From Oscillospiraceae bacterium (lineage in GTDB: Bacteria; Bacillota; Clostridia; Oscillospirales; Acutalibacteraceae): 42,716 nt of DNA. Shown one piece after another: positions 35,295 through 42,716 of this stretch (its first letter is position 1; every line of letters starts with the position of its first letter). The translations under genes were made by a program, and so were the position numbers. The stretch is taken from assembly GCA_015066095.1 (NCBI GenBank), contig SVPC01000015.1, forward strand, positions 1-42,716. The letters are read 5' to 3'. The notes beneath the pieces are model-generated. The model was not told the origin of the DNA, did not search any database, and saw only the letters and a program-made list of their open reading frames with translations.

Positions 35295-36478
35295 TGACCG
35301 CTCTTTTAGTCCGCCTATTTGTTAAAAACCGCGACAATGTAAAGGATAACTTGGTACGCGCTGCTTACGGTAATTTAGGCAGTTTTGTGGGTATTTTTTG
35401 CAATCTGCTTTTATGCGTACTGAAAATTACCGTAGGTTATATTACAGGCAGTATTTCAATTACGGCAGACGGTCTTAACAATCTTTCGGATATGGGCTCA
35501 TCTGTTGTTACAATGATAGGTTTTAAACTTTCCAATAAACCTGCCGACAGCGACCACCCATTCGGTCACGGCAGAATGGAATATATGTCTGCCTTTATCG
35601 TTTCGGTACTGATACTGCTTGTCGGTTTCGAACTTATGAAATCATCAGTAAGTGCTCTTTGGAACAATTCCCCCTCGCCGACATATTCTATTGCTTCTAT
35701 CGTTATATTGGCAGTATCGGTTATAATCAAATTCTGGTTGTTCCTTTTCAACCGCAAAATAGGTAAGAAAATCGAGTCTGACTCGCTTATTGCCACCGCT
35801 CAAGATTCACTCAACGATATGGTTGCTACAGTTGTAATTCTCATAGCGGCAGTTATCTCTTATTTTGCAACTCTCCCCTTTAATTTAGATGCTATTTTAG
35901 GTATCGCCGTAGCAATATTTATACTGATTTCGGGAATAAGTATTGCAAAAGCAACACTTGATAATATTTTAGGCAAAGCCCCCGAAAAACAACTTATTGA
36001 AGAAATTAAAAATATTGTTTTATCTTTTGACGAATTTGTCGGCATACACGACCTGATAGTGCACGACTATGGTCCGGGCAGACAGTTTGCTTCTGTTCAT
36101 GTAGAGGTGCCGCAGGATATTGATATCGTAAAATGCCACGAGCAAATTGATATTTGCGAAAAACTTGTAAACGAAAGATTAAATATCCAATTAGTAATTC
36201 ATATGGACCCGATTGATGTAGATAATCAAAGTATTGCCGCCGCTAAAACTGATTTGTGCAATATTTTAAATGATATCGACCCAAAACTTTCTTTGCACGA
36301 TTTTCGTATGACACCCGAGTGTGACCAACTCACCAATTTGATTTTTGATGTGGTTGTTCCGTCAAGTTGTAAAATAGGTCATGACGAACTCAACCGCCAA
36401 ATTAACGAACAAGCAAAGCAATACAACCCCACCTATCGTTGTGTAATCACATTTGATAATGATTTTACAGGAATATAA
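35294..36478 (+). CDS. Cation diffusion facilitator (CDF) family metal exporter
   Basis: Predicted proton-coupled exporter of Zn2+, Mn2+, Fe2+ or Co2+. The 394 residues have about six helices in the first 215. The metal site is formed by DGLNNLSD (about 54-61) in helix 2 and the partner DSLNDM near 171-176 in helix 5; HPFGHGRMEYM follows helix 2. The cytoplasmic ferredoxin-like domain (about 220-305) ends with a further domain of about 85 residues. The ATG overlaps the ddl stop by one base. The DxxxD pairing suggests Mn/Fe rather than the HxxxD of Zn-specific members (inference). Why a metal exporter is coupled to wall genes is unclear; Ddl and Mur ligases use Mg2+ or Mn2+. Confidence 0.92.
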   Translation: MTALLVRLFVKNRDNVKDNLVRAAYGNLGSFVGIFCNLLLCVLKITVGYITGSISITADGLNNLSDMGSSVVTMIGFKLSNKPADSDHPFGHGRMEYMSAFIVSVLILLVGFELMKSSVSALWNNSPSPTYSIASIVILAVSVIIKFWLFLFNRKIGKKIESDSLIATAQDSLNDMVATVVILIAAVISYFATLPFNLDAILGIAVAIFILISGISIAKATLDNILGKAPEKQLIEEIKNIVLSFDEFVGIHDLIVHDYGPGRQFASVHVEVPQDIDIVKCHEQIDICEKLVNERLNIQLVIHMDPIDVDNQSIAAAKTDLCNILNDIDPKLSLHDFRMTPECDQLTNLIFDVVVPSSCKIGHDELNRQINEQAKQYNPTYRCVITFDNDFTGI

Positions 36479-36484
36479 ATTATT

Positions 36485-36510
36485 AAAGACCGCCAAAAGG
36501 CGGTCTTTTT
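36485..36510. terminator. Bidirectional terminator between the CDF and TRIC genes
   Basis: AAAGACCGCC-AAAA-GGCGGTCTTT with T-tract on the plus side; the minus side has a shorter one. The genes converge here. Confidence 0.9.
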
Positions 36511-36512
36511 AT

Positions 36513-37160
36513 TTATTCAATATTAACCTTTGGTAATTTCCAACGATAATGTGCCGCGAGCATACGAATTAACACAATAATAACCGTTGCCAAAACTGTG
36601 CCTAAAAGTTTGAATCCTAACACAATATCTAACACATAATAAACTGCACATCCCGTAAGAGAAGCCACCGCATAAATATGTTTAGTCAGTACATACGGCT
36701 TTTCATTTACAAAAACATCACGCATAACTCCGCCGCCAACACCTGTTATAAGGCCTAACACCAACGATAACAGTATGTTTTTAGCAAATCCGGCTTTTGC
36801 CGCTAATTCAACACCTGTTACCGAAAAAACAGCCAAGCCTACTGCGTCAAAAAAGATATTGATTTTATCAATTTTCTGACTTATATCTTTAAACTTTTCG
36901 CGGTTAATATAGGCTGTGGCAAAAACAATCAAAGCGGTGAGTATTGCCAAGAGGAAAATATAGTGATTAGAGAAAATTCTCGGTGGTGTGTCGCCCAAAA
37001 GCAAATCCCTTATAATTCCGCCACCCACAGCGGTTACAGAACCGACTGTTAGAACACCAAACAAATCAAGTTTGTGGCTTATTGCCACCAATGCACCCGA
37101 AATAGCAAACGCTACCGTTCCTAAACATTCGAGCACCAAAACTAAAATATCTCCAAACAT
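36513..37160 (-). CDS. TRIC/YicG family (UPF0126) membrane channel protein
   Basis: Cytoplasmic membrane protein of 215 residues with about seven helices, formed by an inverted duplication. Each half has a glycine-rich motif followed by Arg-Asp: GGGIIRDLLLGDTPP (about 46-60) and GVGGGVMRDVFVNEKP (about 140-155). Prokaryotic TRIC proteins form trimeric monovalent cation channels; genome context in other bacteria has also suggested glycine transport. The function here is undecided. GAAAGGG precedes the ATG. Confidence 0.92.
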   Translation of the reverse strand: MFGDILVLVLECLGTVAFAISGALVAISHKLDLFGVLTVGSVTAVGGGIIRDLLLGDTPPRIFSNHYIFLLAILTALIVFATAYINREKFKDISQKIDKINIFFDAVGLAVFSVTGVELAAKAGFAKNILLSLVLGLITGVGGGVMRDVFVNEKPYVLTKHIYAVASLTGCAVYYVLDIVLGFKLLGTVLATVIIVLIRMLAAHYRWKLPKVNIE

Positions 37161-37341
37161 TTATTATTTTCCCTTTCAAAAAGATGTTTTACTATAAACA
37201 AATTTACAACATTACAAAATTGGCAATGTTTTGACATTCTGGTAAACCACCATTCGCTACATTATGATTATAATGCAAAAGAGTAAACTGCTTTTAATAT
37301 ATAATGCGCAGCATATTTATTCATAATATCAGTATATAATT

Positions 37342-37370
37342 ATTTTAACACACCAAAATTCTATTTTCAA
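37342..37370 (-). promoter_or_regulatory. Candidate promoter of the TRIC gene
   Basis: Minus-strand TTGAAA (37365-37370), 17-bp spacer, TAAAAT (37342-37347). It would give a leader of about 175 nt. The segment 37161-37341 shows no ORF and no clear terminator for the upstream permease gene. Confidence 0.6.
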
Positions 37371-37377
37371 TACTACT

Positions 37378-38484
37378 TTAAACGAAGAAAAGTTTCGAAA
37401 AAATTAACATTACTACTAGGAATAAAATGTTCATAACAGTAAACACAGCCAAATATTTTTTGGTATGTCCGGGATATAAAATGCGGTGTTCGCTAAATGT
37501 GATTAGACTCGCTAACGATGCGATAATCGTACCCGTGCCGCCAATATTTACACCAATAAGCAATGCCTCATAATTAGTTGTAAAACGCGAAAGCAATATA
37601 GCTGATGGCACATTACTTATCCCTTGACACGCCAATGTAGAAACCAAAAGTGTATCTTTTTGTAGAAGGTTTGATAATAAATTATTTACTGCCTCTATTC
37701 TCGATAGATTGCCGGCAAAAATAAAGAAAAAGAAGAATGTACCAAGCAAACCGTAATCTACCATATAAAGCGCTTCCTTATCTACAAAAAACAAAACAAT
37801 AGGAATAACTATAAGCCCCATCCAAAAAGGAATTATTCTAAAAACAATAAGTATGGAAAAAACAAACAGTATACTATAAAGCAACACCCGTTTAAAACGT
37901 AATTTCTCAGGGAATTTTTCACTAACTTTAAGTTTTTTGGGTCTAACAAAAAGGCAACAAATAGACAGTAAAAACACCGCCAATAAAAACGGTCCCAACA
38001 TTATACCGCAAAATTCCAAAGTAGGGATTTTAAAATACGAATAAAGATAAAGGTTTTGTGGATTGCCAAAAGGCGTTAACATTCCACCCAAGTTTGCCGA
38101 AATATTTTGTAAAACAAACAAATAAGGTATATATTTTTCCTGTTTTGCCACGGTAATCGCAAAATATCCAAGCGGTAAAAAGGTTATAAGTGCCATATCA
38201 TTTGCAATAATCATAGACCCAATAAAGGTAATAATAACAAGCATAAAGAAAAGGCTACGTAAATTACCGGCAAACAACACAAGTTTACGCGCTACTATTG
38301 TAAAAAACTTAATGTTGCGAAAAGCACAAATAACCGCCAATGTCAAAAACAAGCACGCTAATGTTGACCAATCAAAATAAGAAAGATACTCCCTATCCGG
38401 CGGTATAAAAAAGCAAGTGACAAGTGCCGCTACAGCTGCCACACAAAACACTGCATTCTTTTTAAGAAATCTCTTTATTACCAC
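37378..38484 (-). CDS. ArsB/NhaD (SLC13/IT superfamily) anion permease
   Basis: Predicted secondary transporter of the ion transporter superfamily, 368 residues with about ten helices. The first hairpin loop reads LTPFGNPQNLYLYS (Gly-Asn-Pro-Gln-Asn is the family signature) and the second NVPSAILLS; together they line the substrate site. Members move arsenite, citrate or dicarboxylates, or exchange Na+/H+. Length is short of the usual 420-430, yet both signature loops are present. I chose GTG 38484 because AAGGGGGG lies 6 nt upstream; the in-frame GTG 38502 lies in front of that site. No ars operon genes accompany it, so arsenite export is not supported. Confidence 0.85.
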   Translation of the reverse strand: MVIKRFLKKNAVFCVAAVAALVTCFFIPPDREYLSYFDWSTLACLFLTLAVICAFRNIKFFTIVARKLVLFAGNLRSLFFMLVIITFIGSMIIANDMALITFLPLGYFAITVAKQEKYIPYLFVLQNISANLGGMLTPFGNPQNLYLYSYFKIPTLEFCGIMLGPFLLAVFLLSICCLFVRPKKLKVSEKFPEKLRFKRVLLYSILFVFSILIVFRIIPFWMGLIVIPIVLFFVDKEALYMVDYGLLGTFFFFFIFAGNLSRIEAVNNLLSNLLQKDTLLVSTLACQGISNVPSAILLSRFTTNYEALLIGVNIGGTGTIIASLASLITFSEHRILYPGHTKKYLAVFTVMNILFLVVMLIFSKLFFV

Positions 38485-38512
38485 ACAAATCCCCCCTTGC
38501 ACAACATTTTAC

Positions 38513-38541
38513 ATAATACACCTTTTTTCGTCATATTTCAA
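38513..38541 (-). promoter_or_regulatory. Promoter of the anion permease gene
   Basis: Minus-strand TTGAAA (38536-38541), 17-bp spacer, TATTAT (38513-38518), directly after the gap terminator. Confidence 0.75.
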
Positions 38542-38545
38542 GCAT

Positions 38546-38575
38546 AAAAAAAGCTATCCCGTAGGATAGCTTTTT
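38546..38575 (-). terminator. Terminator of gap
   Basis: AAAAAGCTATCC-CGTA-GGATAGCTTTTT; on the minus strand a run of T follows. It lies 17 nt after the gap stop. Confidence 0.93.
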
Positions 38576-38591
38576 ATTATCAAATCTATTA

Positions 38592-39623
38592 TTAGATTTC
38601 AGCGAAGTACTTAATTGTACGAACCATCTGGCTTGTGTAGCTGTTTTCATTGTCATACCAAGAAACAACCTGTACTTCATAAAGGTCGTCAGCAACCTTA
38701 GATACCATTGTCTGAGTAGCATCAAAGAGTGAACCGTAACGCATACCAATAACGTCAGAAGAAACGATTTGGTCTTCGTTATAACCGAAAGATTCACAAG
38801 CAGCAGCCTTCATAGCAGCGTTGATGCCTTCCTTAGTAACGTCAGTACCCTTAACAACAGCGGTAAGGATAGTGGTAGAACCGGTCGGAACGGGAACACG
38901 TTGAGCAGAACCGATAAGTTTGCCGTTGAGTTCAGGAATTACAAGACCGATAGCCTTAGCAGCACCTGTGCTGTTAGGAACGATGTTAGCAGCGCCAGCG
39001 CGTGCACGACGAAGGTCACCCTTTCTGTGAGGACCGTCAAGAATCATCTGGTCACCGGTGTAAGCGTGAATAGTGCTCATGATACCGCTCTGAATAGCAG
39101 CATAATCGTTAAGAGCCTTAGCCATAGGAGCCAAGCAGTTAGTGGTGCAAGAAGCAGCAGAAATAATGTTGTCTTCTTTAGTAAGAGTATTTTCATTTAC
39201 GCTGTATACGATGGTGGGAAGGTCGTTACCTGCGGGAGCAGAAATAACAACTTTCTTAGCACCTGCATCAATATGAGCCTGGCTCTTTTCTTTAGAGCAG
39301 TAGAAACCGGTGCATTCGAGAACTACGTCAACACCGAGTTCGCCCCAAGGAAGGTCCTTAGCGTCTTTTTCAGCATAGATTTTGAGAGTTTTGCCATCTA
39401 CAGTGATGGTACCAGCTTCGTCATCAGCAGCAACAGTGTGAAGATTTTCACCAATGTAACCGCAGTAGCCGCCCTGTGCTGTATCATACTTCAAAAGGTT
39501 AGCAAGCATAGAGGGTTTAGTAAGGTCGTTGATAGCTACTACATCGTAACCTTCAGCGCCGAACATCTGACGAAATGCGAGACGACCGATACGGCCGAAT
39601 CCGTTAATTGCAACTTTAACCAT
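38592..39623 (-). CDS. gap: Glyceraldehyde-3-phosphate dehydrogenase
   Basis: Oxidises glyceraldehyde 3-phosphate to 1,3-bisphosphoglycerate with NAD+ in glycolysis. The 343 residues begin [18 protein letters not shown] (Rossmann fold). Asp33 favours NAD+ over NADP+. The catalytic Cys159 lies in [13 protein letters not shown], and the C-terminal [19 protein letters not shown] is conserved. GGAGG lies 9 nt before the ATG. Codon use is strongly biased, as in a highly expressed gene, leaving long open antisense frames. Monocistronic with a promoter and a terminator. Confidence 0.98.
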   Translation of the reverse strand: MVKVAINGFGRIGRLAFRQMFGAEGYDVVAINDLTKPSMLANLLKYDTAQGGYCGYIGENLHTVAADDEAGTITVDGKTLKIYAEKDAKDLPWGELGVDVVLECTGFYCSKEKSQAHIDAGAKKVVISAPAGNDLPTIVYSVNENTLTKEDNIISAASCTTNCLAPMAKALNDYAAIQSGIMSTIHAYTGDQMILDGPHRKGDLRRARAGAANIVPNSTGAAKAIGLVIPELNGKLIGSAQRVPVPTGSTTILTAVVKGTDVTKEGINAAMKAAACESFGYNEDQIVSSDVIGMRYGSLFDATQTMVSKVADDLYEVQVVSWYDNENSYTSQMVRTIKYFAEI

Positions 39624-39656
39624 GGGAATATACCTCCAAAAATTTTTTACCTTACT

Positions 39657-39685
39657 ATTTTACTCCATTTTGATGCGTATTTCAA
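39657..39685 (-). promoter_or_regulatory. Promoter of gap
   Basis: Minus-strand TTGAAA (39680-39685), 17-bp spacer, TAAAAT (39657-39662), about 35 nt before the ATG. Confidence 0.8.
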
Positions 39686-39765
39686 GTGCTTTGTTAATTT
39701 TTTATCAATTTTTTTAATTTTTATATAAAATGGCATAATAATATAGTATTTAGGGGGTCAAATAT

Positions 39766-40323
39766 GTGATAGTTTTGCCAAATTCATTTGAGCGATATCT
39801 CGCTTCGCTTCGTATTTTTGTTTCGCTTTCGGTTTTAAAGCACGGCTTAAAGCCAAAGCACCTCAAAATGCTAAAAAAAATCACGATAGCCGAAGCTTTT
39901 TATAATAAAAACACAAGACAAAATGTGGACATTTACAAACTTTGCAAAAATCTTTTAAGCGCCGTAAAATCTGTAAAGCCTACATTTAGTTTTCATATTA
40001 CCGCTTCCAAAACCCACCGAATAAACAAAATGCTTTTTTCAATTGTTTTAATTGTTATGGCAAAGTATTCTGATAACTGTCAAATAAAAGCACAAAACGA
40101 CTGTATTATTATAAGTTCTGACACTCCGCTAAAACCGCTTTGCCCTTTGCTTTCGGCTTTGAATGGATACGGTTTCTTTGACCTCAAGCATAACCGTTCA
40201 TTGTTTGTACTCCCCGCCCACGAAACAAACAAACCGCCCATATATAGCGAAAGCGAATGGGAATATATTTTCGACAAATTTTCGATTGTAAATATATTTT
40301 TTGAAAAGATTGAATTTAATTAG
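39766..40323 (+). CDS. Unrecognised 185-residue protein (possible degenerate kinase-like fold)
   Basis: I do not recognise this protein by sequence. The GTG start has AGGGGGT 8 nt upstream; the ATG two bases earlier is followed at once by TGA. It is basic in the first 60 residues (Lys/Arg-rich helices) and has no signal or membrane helix. The middle (about 75-155) has the rhythm of a histidine-kinase HATPase domain: a helix of NKMLFSIVLIVMAKYSDN type followed by beta strands with polar turns. However, the N-box and G-box glycines are missing, so any relation is weak. Codon use matches the neighbours. It stands alone, divergent from gap and convergent with the MATE gene. Confidence 0.7.
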   Translation: MIVLPNSFERYLASLRIFVSLSVLKHGLKPKHLKMLKKITIAEAFYNKNTRQNVDIYKLCKNLLSAVKSVKPTFSFHITASKTHRINKMLFSIVLIVMAKYSDNCQIKAQNDCIIISSDTPLKPLCPLLSALNGYGFFDLKHNRSLFVLPAHETNKPPIYSESEWEYIFDKFSIVNIFFEKIEFN

Positions 40324-40390
40324 CAGTCTTCTTTTTCTATTACGTCACAAATGAGACGATATATTATCTATGATTTCAATCTTTACAAAA

Positions 40391-41788
40391 TCACCCTTTT
40401 ATTAAATTTCGCACCCATATACCCTTTTTAATAAGCACAAAGCCTACAACACATTTAACAAATTCTAAAGACTGAACAAGTATATATAGCGGTAAAATCG
40501 GCAAATCGGTAAAATTAGCAAGGATATAAGCAAATGGCACTGCTACTACCCAAGTAAACGCACTATCGAAAAGGAAAGTAACGCCTGTTCTGCCACCCGA
40601 GCGAATAGTAAAGTAACAGTTATGCGCAAAGGCATATATGGGCATTAGTGCCGCTACGACGAACAAAAATTCTGTTGCCATAAATTTAACAATACTTTCG
40701 GTATTATAAATTTCAGGAATAAATGGTGCCGAAATAGCCATTGCACCACCCATAACAGCACAAGTAGCCACCGCCAAAGCTATAAGTTTCCATGCAGAAT
40801 CTCTAGCCGACTTTATTTCATTAGCACCTAAGTGTTGACCTACAATTATAGCCACAGCATTACCCATTGTAAGGAAAACAACATTAAACAAGTTATTTAC
40901 AGTATTTGATATATTAAGTGCCGCTACAACATTAAGGTCTCTTACCGAGTAACATTGAAGCATTACAGCCATTCCTGCCGACCATAAAAATTCATTAATA
41001 AGCAATGGTGTACCTTTGGTAAAAATATCTTTACAAAGCGCTTTAGGTACATAAATACTTCTGTATGCGCCCTTTATAAATTCATACTTGTTGCGTTTTA
41101 TTGCAGTTACTATCATAATTATTCCGGTTTCTACAAAACGCGATAAAACCGTAGCAATAGCAGCGCCCACAACCCCCAATTTAGGAAAACCGAACTTACC
41201 AAAAATAAGCAAATAATTAAATACAAGGTTTACCAAAATCGCCGTAACACTCGCAATCATAGGTAATTTGGTTTCACCTATTTCACGAAGTGTACTTGAA
41301 TACACTTGCGAAATCGCGAATGGCAAAAGACCTATAAGCATTACATTAAAATACTCGGTTGCATATTTCATTGTAGCGACAGCCTCAGACTTAGTCGTAC
41401 CATCTGCTAAATACATTGAAATAAGTGAATCTGAAAACGGCAAAAATACGCATAACGACAGTAAAAACATCGCTACCGCTATAATCATTTTAACACGGAA
41501 ACAGTATCTAACGCCATTATTATCTTTAGCGCCTGCATATTGTGTGGAAAAAATACCTGCACCTGCAAGTCCGCCAAATATACAAAGACTAAAGACAAAA
41601 ATCAACTGATTTACAATTGCAACCGCCGACATTTGCAAAGTGCCCACGCGGCCAACCATAACATTGTCCAAAAGAGTTACCACATTAGTTACTAAATTTT
41701 GAATAAGCATTGGTAACATTATAGCAATAACACGATTATAAAAACCACGAGTGCCGATAAGTTTGTTTTTTAATTTAGAAATTTGCAT
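40391..41788 (-). CDS. MATE family multidrug/cation efflux transporter
   Basis: Predicted Na+- or H+-coupled exporter of organic cations or other compounds. The 465 residues form about 12 helices in two homologous halves. MLIQNLVTNVVTLLDNVMVGRVG (about 26-48) is the classic first MATE repeat, and the second half repeats it near 260-290. Its closest appearance is the NorM/DinF branch common in Clostridia; the substrate is unknown. AGGAGAG precedes the ATG. The stretch 40324-40390 to the preceding gene shows no clear terminator. Confidence 0.93.
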   Translation of the reverse strand: MQISKLKNKLIGTRGFYNRVIAIMLPMLIQNLVTNVVTLLDNVMVGRVGTLQMSAVAIVNQLIFVFSLCIFGGLAGAGIFSTQYAGAKDNNGVRYCFRVKMIIAVAMFLLSLCVFLPFSDSLISMYLADGTTKSEAVATMKYATEYFNVMLIGLLPFAISQVYSSTLREIGETKLPMIASVTAILVNLVFNYLLIFGKFGFPKLGVVGAAIATVLSRFVETGIIMIVTAIKRNKYEFIKGAYRSIYVPKALCKDIFTKGTPLLINEFLWSAGMAVMLQCYSVRDLNVVAALNISNTVNNLFNVVFLTMGNAVAIIVGQHLGANEIKSARDSAWKLIALAVATCAVMGGAMAISAPFIPEIYNTESIVKFMATEFLFVVAALMPIYAFAHNCYFTIRSGGRTGVTFLFDSAFTWVVAVPFAYILANFTDLPILPLYILVQSLEFVKCVVGFVLIKKGIWVRNLIKG

Positions 41789-41871
41789 TTTACTCTCCTA
41801 TATATCTAACTTCAAGATATAATAAATTCTTGAAAAAATAATAAAAATTCATAATCCGTTTTTGCCAAACT

Positions 41872-41900
41872 ACTATAACACAATTCTATATATTTGTAAA
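41872..41900 (-). promoter_or_regulatory. Promoter of the MATE gene
   Basis: Minus-strand TTTACA (41895-41900), 17-bp spacer, TATAGT (41872-41877); leader about 80 nt. Confidence 0.65.
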
Positions 41901-41912
41901 CCCTTTTTACAT

Positions 41913-41938
41913 AAAAAAAGACGGGGAAACCCGTCTTT
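41913..41938 (-). terminator. Terminator of the small membrane protein gene
   Basis: AAAGACGGG-TTTC-CCCGTCTTT on the minus strand, followed by TTTTTT. Confidence 0.92.
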
Positions 41939-41950
41939 AAACTTGATATT

Positions 41951-42190
41951 TTACAACACCATAGAATTCATACAGAATAGGTAAACAATTACACCGCCTA
42001 TGCACATGGCAAGTACTATAATAGAAATAATCGTGGCGGCTAAATCAACCTTTTCACTTTTAACATATTCTCGCAACTTTCTAAGGCGTTTCAGCAAAAA
42101 GTATGTAAATAATGCCAAAACAACCAACATTACTGCTAATAATATAATTGAAAAATTGAAAATTGTCTCGCTTTGAGGTAAATATTTCAT
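41951..42190 (-). CDS. Small two-helix membrane protein, function unknown
   Basis: A 79-residue protein with two hydrophobic helices (about 11-33 and 51-73) joined by a positively charged loop (KRLRKLREYVKSEKVDL). The positive-inside rule puts the loop in the cytoplasm and both ends outside. I do not recognise a family. ATG 42190 has AGGTGA 5 nt upstream; the in-frame GTG 42199 lies within that site. A strong terminator follows, which supports it as a real gene. It lies between the hairpin array and the MATE gene. Confidence 0.7.
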   Translation of the reverse strand: MKYLPQSETIFNFSIILLAVMLVVLALFTYFLLKRLRKLREYVKSEKVDLAATIISIIVLAMCIGGVIVYLFCMNSMVL

Positions 42191-42209
42191 TATCTTCACC
42201 TGTTATGTT

Positions 42210-42414
42210 AATAATGATTGTAGTTAGTCGAAACGCCTAAAAAGCGTTTCGGTAAGCCACTTTTTAAGTGGCTTTAGCAAAATTAAATTGTATAATTTAA
42301 TTTTGCACAACACTTATTGCAATGGAAAAGGACAAATTTTTAATAATAATTTGTCACAAAATCAAAGATTTTGTGGCGAAACAACTTTGTTTCGCCTACT
42401 CTATTCCATTATAA
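42210..42414. repeat. Hairpin-array repeat element (six adjacent stem-loops)
   Basis: This stretch has no gene. Between flanks TAATGATTGTAGTTAG (from 42213) and CTATTCCATTATAA (to about 42414) lie six perfect hairpins in near-continuous order: 42229-42251 (CGAAACGC, 8 bp), 42254-42274 (AAGCCACTT, 9 bp), 42277-42306 (GCAAAATTAAATT, 13 bp), 42331-42355 (GACAAATT, 8 bp), 42355-42375 (CACAAAATC, 9 bp) and 42375-42396 (GGCGAAACAA, 10 bp). The flanks match the element at 31649-31711 in reverse orientation, where they enclose a single hairpin. Confidence 0.8.
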
Positions 42415-42440
42415 ATAACCTTATGAAAATATTATAACAT

Positions 42441-42471
42441 AAAAAAACCGAGATAGCAAGTGCTATCTCGG
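42441..42471 (-). terminator. Terminator of the rRNA operon
   Basis: Minus-strand CCGAGATAGCA-CT-TGCTATCTCGG followed by TTTTTTT, about 60 nt after the 23S 3' end. Confidence 0.95.
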
Positions 42472-42532
42472 TAACTTTTATTTTGGGCTCACACCCTGAA
42501 AACTGAACAAGTAACGCGTGAGGATGAAAAAT

Positions 42533-42716
42533 AGGTCAAGCCCTCGGTCTATTAGTACTGCCTAGCACACATGTCGCCATGCTTACACTTGCAGCCTATC
42601 AACCCGGTAGTCTTCCGGGGACCTTACTAGCTTATGCTATGGGAAATCTTATCTTGAGGTTGGCTTCACGCTTAGATGCTTTCAGCGTTTATCCAATCCA
42701 TACTTAGCTGCCCAGC
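42533..42716 (-). rRNA. 23S ribosomal RNA, 3' end (partial, continues beyond the window)
   Basis: The minus strand reads the conserved 23S domain VI 3' segment: GCTGGGCAGCTAAGTATGGA at the window edge, CGCTGAAAGCATCTAAGCG, and GGCAGTACTAATAGACCGAG near the end. The mature 3' end lies at about 42533 (plus or minus 3) by analogy with other 23S genes. Only about 184 nt are present. No 5S gene follows; the spacer runs straight into the terminator at 42441-42471. Confidence 0.95.

Noticed and set aside
35294-36478. Mobile-element or defence island in the accessory-looking right half
   Set aside because: I saw no transposase, integrase, tRNA attachment site, restriction system or toxin-antitoxin pair on either strand.
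37378-38484. Arsenite exporter ArsB
   Set aside because: The fold and signature loops fit the whole IT superfamily, and no arsR, arsC or arsA lies nearby, so a specific arsenic role is not supported.
38769-39728. 319-codon open frame on the plus strand, antisense to gap
   Set aside because: It is created by the biased codons of gap, has no ribosome binding site, and its translation (Ser/Val/Thr-rich) resembles no protein. gap has full family motifs.
42229-42396. CRISPR array
   Set aside because: The units are different palindromes without a constant direct repeat or uniform spacers, and no cas genes are present.

Overview
The window reads as chromosomal DNA of a low-GC, Gram-positive-type anaerobe in the class Clostridia, plausibly an uncultured gut Oscillospirales (Ruminococcaceae-like) bacterium. 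The clues are a PPi-type phosphofructokinase, a class A PBP with a Ser/Gly/Thr-rich tail, bifunctional ArgJ, strong GGAGG ribosome binding sites, sigma-A-type promoters, and an intergenic palindromic repeat of a kind I associate with gut Clostridia. The taxonomic call is inference. Almost everything is housekeeping or metabolism. I found no prophage, CRISPR array, transposase or defence island.

Left part (1-7.8 kb): a palindromic repeat, then pfp (glycolysis) flanked by two copies of a second repeat. Next is the rpsB-tsf translation operon on the minus strand, with a clear promoter and a structured 130-nt leader. Back to back with it is a promoter followed by about 210 nt of structured non-coding sequence (a 6S-RNA-like candidate or a long 5' UTR), then the spermidine/putrescine importer potABCD. 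A bidirectional terminator separates potD from the convergent GH3 gene.

Middle part (7.8-28.4 kb), all on the minus strand. A cytoplasmic GH3 beta-glycosidase has a promoter preceded by two 16-bp direct repeats spaced exactly 21 bp. Then comes an 11-kb run, argG-argH-argC-argJ-argB-argD-argF-proB-proA-proC plus an SdpI-like membrane protein. It encodes nearly the whole route from glutamate to arginine (acetyl-cycle version, plus OTC and the two argininosuccinate steps) and the whole route from glutamate to proline. Most junctions overlap or abut. The argG promoter is covered by four ARG-box-like palindromes of TGCAT/ATGCA type, so ArgR probably controls the run. Upstream lie typA, a DEDDh exonuclease with a zinc-ribbon tail, and an NSS-family Na+-coupled transporter in one operon, then a PBP1A-type peptidoglycan synthase.

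Right part (28.4-42.7 kb): a 999-residue fused ABC ATPase-permease; an operon of alpha/beta hydrolase, membrane-anchored MurF-like ligase, D-Ala-D-Ala ligase and CDF metal exporter (cell-wall precursor synthesis plus metal homeostasis); a TRIC/YicG-type channel; an ArsB/NhaD-type anion permease; gap (glycolysis); an unrecognised 185-residue protein; a MATE exporter; and a 79-residue two-helix membrane protein. The window ends inside the 3' end of a 23S rRNA gene on the minus strand. That gene is followed directly by a terminator, with no 5S gene, and then by a cluster of six adjacent hairpins. The ends of the cluster match a short hairpin element 10.6 kb away.

The most notable non-coding observations are the hairpin-array repeat family, the structured RNA upstream of potA, the variant ARG boxes at argG, and the 21-bp-phased operator at the GH3 gene.
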